Below are positions 1 through 5,472 of a stretch of DNA of 6,058 bases, piece by piece. The DNA comes from Bacteroidales bacterium (GTDB taxonomy: Bacteria; Bacteroidota; Bacteroidia; Bacteroidales; UBA932). The translations under genes were made by a program, and so were the position numbers. Each line of letters opens with the position of its first letter. Position 1 is the stretch's first letter. Location of the stretch: assembly GCA_017509375.1 (NCBI GenBank), contig JAFWPT010000498.1, positions 1-6,058 on the forward strand. Reading direction: 5' to 3'. The notes below the pieces were generated by a model. The model had not been told where the DNA came from. It was given only the letters and a program-made list of their open reading frames with translations, and did not search any database.

Positions 1-872
1 GAACCGCTGTATTCTGTGGTAGTGACGCCGTTCGAGCTGACTTGTTCAGCCACGGTGCCTCCGGACACTTTTATGCTGATGCTGCCGCCGTTGATGGTGC
101 AGGCGCCGTCGGTGGTCATGCCCTTCTTGCCTGCGGCGGTGCTGCTGGCGGCAATCGTTCCATCGTCAACGATGATTGCGTCTTTTCCCCGCAGGGCATG
201 GCCGGCGGTGGAACTGGCCGTGACACTTTGCGGACCCAGGAAGCGGAGGTAGTCGTCGGAAGTGATGGCCGCCTTGCCGCTGGCGTTGACGGTAAGAGAC
301 CCGCTGCCGCTGAATACCAGCTGCGCTTCGCTGAAGAAGGCGGCTTTCATATCTTCAGAGGAAATCTCGTCCGCGTAGTTGCCGGAGGCGTTGACGGAGC
401 CGTCCGCCAGTTTGCTGCTGCCGTTCAGGATGACGAAGGTGCGCTTGTGGGTCTGGATGTTGATGGCGGCACCGCCGGGGTTGGTGAGCTCCAGGCTGTT
501 TAGCTCCAGGGCGAGTTTGCGCAGACTATAGATTTTGAGGAAGCCGTCAGATGAACTACCGGAGAGCTCATAGCGCACGATTTCGTCGTGTCCGCGGTTG
601 TCTATGGTAACATCGGCCCCCTTGATGCTTACGATTCCGTTGTCATCCCCGCTTACGCTGGCGCTGTCGCCGTTCCATTTGATGCTGATAGTGCGTCCGA
701 AGCTTACAAGCGAAATGTCGTCAAAATCGCCTTGGGCTTCTTCCGGATCCTGGTCGTCGTCGTTTCCGGTGTGGGAAGTGTCCACCGGGTCTGTGGTGAT
801 GTCTATGCTGTCCGGGTTACACCCTGTAATAAGCAGCAGTACCGACAACATGAGTAGAAGTACACGTTCCAT
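1..872 (-). CDS. Lipoprotein with Cthe_2159-like carbohydrate-binding (beta-helix) domain, 3' end cut by window
   Basis: The frame is open from an ATG at 872 to the window edge: 290 codons visible, no stop. Residues 1-18 form a lipoprotein signal peptide with lipobox LITGC, so Cys18 would be lipidated. An acidic low-complexity tether follows (about 19-52, including NDDDQDPEE), as in many Bacteroidota envelope lipoproteins. Residues about 55-290 are Gly/Ser/Thr/Asn-rich short beta strands. They include successive rungs with similar motifs: GSGSLTVNASGKAAITSDD (189-207), GHALRGKDAIIVDDGTI (224-240) and GKKGMTTDGACTINGGSISI (248-267). This pattern matches what I know of the Cthe_2159 family, calcium-dependent polygalacturonate-binding beta-helix proteins usually annotated as carbohydrate-binding domain-containing. 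The ligand here is unknown. It is divergent from the kinase operon and separated from it by a putative LytTR operator, so co-regulation is plausible. ATG 872 is chosen because it directly begins the signal peptide; an internal Met8 is possible but would shorten the hydrophobic segment. Family assignment is fairly firm, function is inference. Confidence 0.82.
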   Translation of the reverse strand, partial: MERVLLLMLSVLLLITGCNPDSIDITTDPVDTSHTGNDDDQDPEEAQGDFDDISLVSFGRTISIKWNGDSASVSGDDNGIVSIKGADVTIDNRGHDEIVRYELSGSSSDGFLKIYSLRKLALELNSLELTNPGGAAINIQTHKRTFVILNGSSKLADGSVNASGNYADEISSEDMKAAFFSEAQLVFSGSGSLTVNASGKAAITSDDYLRFLGPQSVTASSTAGHALRGKDAIIVDDGTIAASSTAAGKKGMTTDGACTINGGSISIKVSGGTVAEQVSSNGVTTTEYSG

Positions 873-890
873 AATAATAATCTTTTACGG

Positions 891-898
891 CCAAGATA
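891..898 (-). promoter_or_regulatory. Weak candidate -7 element for the lipoprotein gene
   Basis: On the minus strand this reads TATCTTGG, one mismatch from the Bacteroidota -7 consensus TAnnTTTG. It lies about 19 bp upstream of the lipoprotein ATG, which would give a short leader. No clear TTG -33 element is seen at the expected distance, so this is a tentative call. Confidence 0.25.
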
Positions 899-927
899 AA
901 CAAGATTCCGGCCGCGTTTTAGAAATA

Positions 928-957
928 TCAGTGAACGGGGCTTTTTTTTCAGTGAAC
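928..957 (+). promoter_or_regulatory. Putative LytTR-type operator: 9-bp direct repeat, 12-bp spacer
   Basis: TCAGTGAAC occurs at 928-936 and again, identically, at 949-957. The start-to-start distance is 21 bp, two helical turns. The known LytTR consensus is [TA][AC][CA]GTTN[AG][TG], used as direct repeats with 12-13 bp between them. Here six of the eight specified positions match; the mismatches are G for T at position 6 and C at position 9. The second repeat ends 26 bp before the candidate -7 box of the kinase operon, where an activator of a promoter lacking a good -33 box would sit. The operon downstream encodes a LytTR response regulator, the obvious candidate to bind. The repeat and its spacing are seen directly; binding and autoregulation are inferred. 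Confidence 0.55.
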
Positions 958-983
958 CGGATATAGCTTTATGTTTTAATGGT

Positions 984-991
984 TATTTTTG
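984..991 (+). promoter_or_regulatory. Candidate Bacteroidota -7 element of the kinase operon
   Basis: TATTTTTG matches the Bacteroidota sigma-ABfr -7 consensus TAnnTTTG exactly. No TTG-type -33 element is found about 20 bp upstream (around 961-965), consistent with an activator-dependent promoter. If used, transcription would begin within a few bases of the ATG at 997, giving a leaderless or nearly leaderless message. A second, poorer candidate (TATGTTTT, 970-977) would leave a leader of about 14 bases. Confidence 0.4.
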
Positions 992-996
992 CAGAT

Positions 997-2100
997 ATGA
1001 AAGTATTCCGAGAAGAGGAGAGGCGTGAAAACCGCTTTTATTTCTTTGCCTGGGCATTGGTCTTCGTGTTCCTTGCACTGCGCATAGTGCTGGAGTGTAT
1101 AGTGCGGAAAGAGAACGCCATAGATTTTGCCGCCATCTTTTCTTCATGGCTAAGGGCAGTCCCTTTTCTGGTCTTGTTCTTGGTACATAACTATCTGGTA
1201 GCCCCCATAATGATATACAAGAAACGTCCAGGGGAGTACATTGCGTTTGCGATATTGCTGTTGATGGTTTTTGTCGCCTGGTTCTTTTGGATGAAAGACG
1301 GGCCTGAACCCGGGATGATTCCTCCGGAACCGCCGGAATGGGGCGGAGAGCCTGACTTCTCATTTCCTGACAAGATGAAAGCGCGTCCTATGAATCCGGA
1401 CGCGTTGCGTGTGCTTGTCGGCATCACGATGGTAGCCGCCAATCTTGGCCTGAAGGCTTTTTTCCATTCCGAACGGGAGAAGTCCGAGATGCAGCGGCTG
1501 GAAAAGGAGAATCTGCGCTTTCAGCTGGAGTATCTGCGCTATCAGATTAACCCTCACTTCTTTATGAATACATTGAACAATATCCACGCGCTCGTGGATA
1601 TTGACCCGGAGAAGGCGAAGGAGAGTATAGTGGAGTTTTCCAAGTTTATGCGTCACGTGCTGTACGACTCGGACAAGGCAACCATCCCCCTGTCCCAGGA
1701 ACTTGACCTGCTGGAGCACTATGTATCCCTTATGCGTCTGAGATACCCGGAAGACAAGGTAAAGATTGAGTTCCACAGGCCTCAGACTGCCGAGGGCGCC
1801 GAGGTGCCTCCGCTGGCTTTCGCTTCGTTCGTGGAAAATGCATTCAAACATGGATTGAGTTTCCAGAACGATTGTTTTATACGTTTCGGAGTAGATGTGG
1901 AAGGAGGCAAGATTATTTTCCGCTGTACCAACAGCCGTGTCCCCGGAAAGGCGGCTTCTTCAGGGGGCGTGGGGCTGGACAACGCTCGGAACCGTTTCCA
2001 ACTCCTGTATGCCGGTGCGTACACCCTCCATATAGAGGAGAAGCCCGATGAGTATGACCTTTTGCTGGTGCTTCCTGCAACTCCTTTAAATAGAGTATGA
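997..2100 (+). CDS. LytS-family (His_kinase) membrane sensor histidine kinase
   Basis: Sensor kinase of the LytS/YehU-type His_kinase family, about 367 aa. Numbering from Met 997, four predicted membrane helices lie near residues 16-35, 50-70, 80-98 and 136-155. Basic residues in the N-terminus and in the YKKRPGE loop (74-80) place the N-terminus and kinase domain in the cytoplasm. The only sizeable external loop is about 99-135, rich in Pro, Glu and Gly. A short coiled coil (158-180) leads to the phosphoacceptor motif YQINPHFFMNTLNN with His187. The N box is FVENAFKHG (278-286) and the G box GGVGLDNARNRF (323-334). An upstream in-frame ATG at 979 adds six residues; 997 is preferred because an exact -7 promoter element lies at 984-991, and the extra residues would be inside the promoter. 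The stop overlaps the response regulator start by ATGA, so the two are coupled. The partner is that LytTR regulator; the signal is unknown. Confidence 0.93.
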   Translation: MKVFREEERRENRFYFFAWALVFVFLALRIVLECIVRKENAIDFAAIFSSWLRAVPFLVLFLVHNYLVAPIMIYKKRPGEYIAFAILLLMVFVAWFFWMKDGPEPGMIPPEPPEWGGEPDFSFPDKMKARPMNPDALRVLVGITMVAANLGLKAFFHSEREKSEMQRLEKENLRFQLEYLRYQINPHFFMNTLNNIHALVDIDPEKAKESIVEFSKFMRHVLYDSDKATIPLSQELDLLEHYVSLMRLRYPEDKVKIEFHRPQTAEGAEVPPLAFASFVENAFKHGLSFQNDCFIRFGVDVEGGKIIFRCTNSRVPGKAASSGGVGLDNARNRFQLLYAGAYTLHIEEKPDEYDLLLVLPATPLNRV

Positions 2101-2837
2101 TAAGAGTAATTGCCGTAGATGATGAGCCGCTGGCTTTGCGTCAGCTGGAGAGTTATATAGCCAAGGTACCTTTTTTCAGCCTGGTAGCTTCCTGCTCCAG
2201 CGCAATAGAGGCCATGGCCGTCCTGGAAGACAGTGTCGTCGATGCTATGTTCCTGGATATCAATATGCCGGACCTTTCAGGCCTGGATTTTGCGCGCTCC
2301 CTGAGCGCGGCTCCGATGATTGTGTTCACTACAGCTTATTCGGAATATGCCGTGGAGGGGTTCAAGGTGGATGCGGTTGACTATCTGCTGAAACCTTTCA
2401 GCCTCGGAGACTTCATGAAGGCGGCGGAAAAGTTGAAAGCAAGGTACGTATTGCTTGCAGCTGCCGCCTCACCGGCAGCCGCCCCTGCGGTGAGTTCCGC
2501 TCCGGCCGACGATTCCTTGTTCTTCCGTACGGATTACAAGTCGGTAAAGGTGAAATTGGACGATATACGGTATGTGGAGGGGATGAGCGAGTATATAAAA
2601 GTCTATGTAAAATGGAGCCTGACCCCGCTGGTGGTACTGCTGGGAATGAAACATTTGATGGAAAAGCTGCCTTTGGAACGGTTTATGCGTATCCATCGCT
2701 CGTACATAATACCTCTGGCATGCCTGAAGGAAGTAGGAAAAAACGAAGTGGTGCTGGAGGATGGAACGGTGCTGCCGGTGGGAGATATCTACAGGCAGGA
2801 TTTAAAGGACTATTTGAGTAAACATAGTTTTGAATGA
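2097..2837 (+). CDS. LytTR-family DNA-binding response regulator
   Basis: Cytoplasmic response regulator, 246 aa, partner of the kinase just upstream. The receiver domain (1-115) has the acidic pair D8/D9, phosphoacceptor D54 in MFLDINMPDLSG, T78 in VFTTAYSEYA, and K99 in DYLLKPF, so all catalytic positions are intact. An Ala/Pro-rich linker follows (about 119-137). The C-terminal LytTR domain (about 140-243) carries FFRTDYKSVKV, IRYVEGMSEYIKVY and FMRIHRSYII, with H200-R201-S202 in the conserved RxHRS(Y/F) segment used for DNA contact in this family. The start ATG lies inside the last codons of the kinase (4-bp ATGA overlap) without a Shine-Dalgarno sequence, and its own stop overlaps the PCMD gene start the same way. 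It probably acts at the TCAGTGAAC direct repeat at 928-957, an inference from repeat geometry. Regulators of this class activate or repress a few local targets; here those may be this operon and the divergent lipoprotein. Confidence 0.95.
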   Translation: MIRVIAVDDEPLALRQLESYIAKVPFFSLVASCSSAIEAMAVLEDSVVDAMFLDINMPDLSGLDFARSLSAAPMIVFTTAYSEYAVEGFKVDAVDYLLKPFSLGDFMKAAEKLKARYVLLAAAASPAAAPAVSSAPADDSLFFRTDYKSVKVKLDDIRYVEGMSEYIKVYVKWSLTPLVVLLGMKHLMEKLPLERFMRIHRSYIIPLACLKEVGKNEVVLEDGTVLPVGDIYRQDLKDYLSKHSFE

Positions 2838-3592
2838 GACGTTTATTGTTGCTGTTTGCACTTTTGGCTTCCGCATCGGCTTTTGCGCAGGGCGGGCCCC
2901 AGTTGTACAATTCCGGTTTTGATACCTGGTCGAAAATCGGGGGAGCGTGGTATCCGTATTCCAAGAATGCTCCGGTGTCCCAGCGTATCTGGGATACCCC
3001 CAATCCCGGCACGAGCAAGTTGGGAATAAACAGTACTACTCCTGAGTATGAGCATGTTGCGGTTCCCGGGCCGGGCAAGGCGGCCGCACGTATAGAGAGC
3101 CGTAAACTGGCCTGGGCTTTCGTGGCTGGCAATCTGTATAACGGACATTTTGTGCGCGCCGTGGAATTGCAGGGCGTAGAGACGGTATTGGGCGCTCCGT
3201 TTACGGCAAGACCGAAGTCCCTGAAGGGCTATTACCACTATATTCCAAAAAGGATCAATCATGCCAAGGCTCCCATGGATAACATGGAGGGGCGTATGGA
3301 CGAGGGCTTGATAGAGGTGTTGTTTATGGACTGGGATAAGCCTTATACCCAGATCAGCCATAAAGACGGCTTTCTGGATGCGGAGAAGGACCCGCATATA
3401 GTCGGACGGGCGTATCTTCTTTTGAAGAAATCTACGTCGGGCTATGTCCCATTTGAAATCCCGGTCGTCTATCGCAACGGCAAGACCCCTCGCTATGCCG
3501 TGTTCACCATAACGCCCAGCAGATTCGGAGGCTTCCAGACCGGAGCCTCAGGCAGCGTCCTTTATGTGGACGAATTCTCTTTCGCCTATTAG
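2834..3592 (+). CDS. Exported PCMD-domain protein (putative carbohydrate-related beta-sandwich)
   Basis: A 252-aa secreted protein. Residues 1-19 are a classical signal peptide (MRRLLLLFALLASASAFAQ) with likely cleavage after AFA; there is no lipobox cysteine, so it should be free in the periplasm or exported further. The mature part matches the PCMD family (putative carbohydrate metabolism domain, PF13201) as I recall it: NSGFDTWSK near the N-terminus, WDTPNPGTSKLG (53-64), GKAAARIESRKLA (81-93), AGNLYNGHFV, the signature PFTARPKSLKGYYHYIP, and the terminal GSVLYVDEFSFAY. PCMD proteins are nearly confined to Bacteroidota; their biochemical role is unproven. Many family members carry extra N-terminal domains, while this one is essentially the single domain. 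Its ATG overlaps the regulator stop (ATGA), making it the third gene of the two-component operon. It may be a ligand-binding accessory or output of the system, which is an inference. Its stop codon overlaps the convergent DAHP synthase stop. Confidence 0.88.
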   Translation: MRRLLLLFALLASASAFAQGGPQLYNSGFDTWSKIGGAWYPYSKNAPVSQRIWDTPNPGTSKLGINSTTPEYEHVAVPGPGKAAARIESRKLAWAFVAGNLYNGHFVRAVELQGVETVLGAPFTARPKSLKGYYHYIPKRINHAKAPMDNMEGRMDEGLIEVLFMDWDKPYTQISHKDGFLDAEKDPHIVGRAYLLLKKSTSGYVPFEIPVVYRNGKTPRYAVFTITPSRFGGFQTGASGSVLYVDEFSFAY

Positions 3593-4617
3593 CGGAGTTC
3601 CGCAAGTTCGAGGACCAGTCGTTCTGTCTTTTCCCATCCCAGGCACGGGTCAGTGATGGAGCAACCGTAGATGTGCTCCCCGGACTTCTGACTGCCGTCT
3701 TCGATGTAAGATTCTATCATCAAGCCTTTTACGAGTTTTCCTACAACCTCGCATTCGCGGGCGCTGTGGAGAACTTCCTTGGCTATACGGCCCTGCTCAA
3801 GGTGCTTTTTCCCTGAGTTGGAGTGGTTGCAGTCCACAATGACTCCGGGGTTGGCATAGTTGCCGGCGGCGTACAGGTTGGCCAGACGGCGAAGGTCTTC
3901 GTAGTGGTAATTGGGATGGCTGGTGCCGTGGCTGTCAACGTAGCCTCGGAGTACGGCGTGGGCATACGGGTTGCCGCTGCTCTGCACGTCCCAGTTGCGG
4001 TAAATGAAAGAGTGACCGTGTTGTGCGGCGTTGATGGAGTTCATCATCACGCTGAGGTCGCCTCCAGTGGGATTTTTCATGCCGACGGGGATGTCCAGGC
4101 CGCTGGCTACCAGGCGGTGCTGCTGGTCTTCTACGCTGCGGGCTCCTACCGCCACATAGGACAGGAGGTCGGAGAGGAACTGGTGGTTTTCCGGGTACAG
4201 CATCTCGTCGGCGCAGGAGAAACCAGTCTGCTCGAGGGCTCGCAGGTGCAGTTTGCGTATGGATACGAGTCCCTTGAAAAGGTCCGGATCGGCGATGGGG
4301 TCCGGCTGATGCAGCATTCCTTTATATCCGGCGCCGGTGGTGCGGGGCTTGTTGGTGTAGATGCGTGGAACAATGAGTATTTTGTCGGCGACCTTCTCCT
4401 GTAGGGGCCTGAGCCTTGAAATATAGTCGATTACGGAGTCTTCACGGTCGGCGGAGCAGGGTCCTATGACCAGCAGCAGCTTGTCTGAGCTACCGTCCAG
4501 TACGGCTTTGACCTGACGGTCGTTTTCGGCTTTGCGGGATGCGGCATCAGAAGTGAGGCCATACATCCGCTTGAGTTCCTGCGGGCTGAAGAGCTCGCGG
4601 TTAAAACGCATATTCAT
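3589..4617 (-). CDS. aroF: 3-deoxy-7-phosphoheptulonate (DAHP) synthase, type I (AroF/G/H class)
   Basis: Condenses phosphoenolpyruvate and erythrose 4-phosphate to DAHP, the first step of the shikimate pathway, in the cytoplasm. The 342-aa length fits the type I-alpha AroF/G/H class. Conserved segments are VIGPCS (metal ligand C54), KPRTTGAGYKG (90-100), GARSVEDQQHR (158-168), KNPTGGD (181-187), VDCNHSNS (H265), MIESYIEDG (E302) and SITDPC (D323). C54, H265, E302 and D323 align with the E. coli metal ligands Cys61, His268, Glu302 and Asp326, so activity is expected. There is no fused chorismate mutase, unlike the DAHP synthase-PheB type fusion I associate with Bacteroides. At the position of E. 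coli AroG Ser180, part of the Phe site, this protein has Asp175, so feedback control may differ. The start is ATG 4617; Met3 at 4611 is an alternative. It lies 3 bp after the tyrA stop, as the last gene of the operon, and its stop overlaps the convergent PCMD gene. Confidence 0.95.
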   Translation of the reverse strand: MNMRFNRELFSPQELKRMYGLTSDAASRKAENDRQVKAVLDGSSDKLLLVIGPCSADREDSVIDYISRLRPLQEKVADKILIVPRIYTNKPRTTGAGYKGMLHQPDPIADPDLFKGLVSIRKLHLRALEQTGFSCADEMLYPENHQFLSDLLSYVAVGARSVEDQQHRLVASGLDIPVGMKNPTGGDLSVMMNSINAAQHGHSFIYRNWDVQSSGNPYAHAVLRGYVDSHGTSHPNYHYEDLRRLANLYAAGNYANPGVIVDCNHSNSGKKHLEQGRIAKEVLHSARECEVVGKLVKGLMIESYIEDGSQKSGEHIYGCSITDPCLGWEKTERLVLELAELR

Positions 4618-4620
4618 ACA

Positions 4621-5472
4621 CTACTTGTCAAATAAAGTTCTACGTTCGGTAGATAGCCTCATGAGAGTGCGGAGGGTTTCGGCATCTCCGCCGGCAATGG
4701 CTTCACGAAGCTTGCTGAGAGTTTGTGAAAACAGGTCTATCTGATTCAGCAACTCCTTGCTGTTGAGCAGGAAAAGCTCGCTCCACATTTCGTCGTTTAT
4801 CTTGGCGATGCGGGTCAGATCCCGGAAGGAGTCGCCTGTGTAGGCGGAGAGGTGCTCTACATCCTTGCAAGTCATAAGGGCTACCGCGATGCAGTGGGTG
4901 AGCTGGCTAAGGAAGCCTATCATCTCGTCGTGGCGTTCAGGGCTCAGCCTGGATATCCTGGCGAAACCAAGAGCCTCTCCTAGTTGCTCCACGGTGCGGA
5001 CCGCCGCCTCGCTGTTGGCTTCGGTGGGAGTCACTATGTAGTTGGCGCCCTTGAAGATGCGGCTGTCGGCATTGCGTATGCCATAGACTTCCCGGCCGGC
5101 CATAGGGTGAGCGCCTACAAACTCCAGTCCCGGACGCAGCATTTCCTGTACTTTGTACACTACCGCGCACTTTATGCCGGTGACGTCCGTGAGCAGGGCC
5201 CCGGGCTTGATAAACTGCTGGTAATCAGCAATCCACTCCAGCATCACATGGGGATATAGGGCAAATACGATGATGTCGTACCGGCCTACGAAAGCGGCAT
5301 CGGGGAGGGTGGTGCCGGAGTCTATCATACCGTTTTCGAGGGCGTAACTGATAGTCCCGGGGGAGCGTGTCACAGCGCCCACCTCGAATCCCCGGGCCTT
5401 GAGAGCCTGGGCGTAACTGCCGCCTATGAGTCCCAGTCCGACGATTAGTATCTTATTGTCTTTAGTCAACAT
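4621..5472 (-). CDS. tyrA: Prephenate/arogenate dehydrogenase (TyrA), monofunctional
   Basis: Oxidative decarboxylation of prephenate (to 4-hydroxyphenylpyruvate) or arogenate (to tyrosine), the committed tyrosine step. The protein is 283 aa. The N-terminal Rossmann fold starts ILIVGLGLIGGSYA (G12, G14, G17). The segment after the second strand is AVTRSPGT, with Arg instead of an acidic residue, suggesting NADP+ rather than NAD+. GAHPMAGREVYG (120-131) carries the likely catalytic His122. The C-terminal helical domain has HDEMIGFLSQLTH (181-193), a variant of the usual SHLPH motif that keeps the last His (H193). It also has SFRDLTRIAKINDEMW (215-230), which includes conserved Arg contacts. 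There is no chorismate mutase or ACT domain, so tyrosine feedback, if present, must be built into the catalytic domains. ATG 5472 lies inside the end of the upstream kinase gene (11-bp overlap), pointing to coupled translation; DAHP synthase follows after 3 bp. Confidence 0.94.
   Translation of the reverse strand: MLTKDNKILIVGLGLIGGSYAQALKARGFEVGAVTRSPGTISYALENGMIDSGTTLPDAAFVGRYDIIVFALYPHVMLEWIADYQQFIKPGALLTDVTGIKCAVVYKVQEMLRPGLEFVGAHPMAGREVYGIRNADSRIFKGANYIVTPTEANSEAAVRTVEQLGEALGFARISRLSPERHDEMIGFLSQLTHCIAVALMTCKDVEHLSAYTGDSFRDLTRIAKINDEMWSELFLLNSKELLNQIDLFSQTLSKLREAIAGGDAETLRTLMRLSTERRTLFDK

Noticed and set aside
42..503. Plus-strand reading frame of 153 codons opposite the lipoprotein gene
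   Set aside because: It is antisense to a frame with a signal peptide, lipobox and family motifs; its Gly/Ala/Val-rich translation is a shadow of that coding sequence.
971..979. Minimal ORF ATG-TTT-TAA directly before the ATG at 979
   Set aside because: Two codons in an AT-rich promoter region are easily chance; no sign of an attenuator or leader peptide.
3528..3549. Hairpin (8-bp stem with one G-U pair, 6-nt loop) near the end of the PCMD gene, 40-60 nt past the DAHP synthase stop on the minus strand
   Set aside because: No T tract follows on either strand and it lies in coding sequence with conserved protein motifs; not enough to call a terminator.
3592..3603. Short inverted repeat GCGGAGTTCCGC after the PCMD stop
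   Set aside because: Only a 4-bp stem with no T tract, and it encodes the last residues of DAHP synthase.
3823..4404. Plus-strand reading frame of 193 codons
   Set aside because: It lies wholly antisense to the DAHP synthase gene, whose catalytic motifs are all intact; no recognisable domain.
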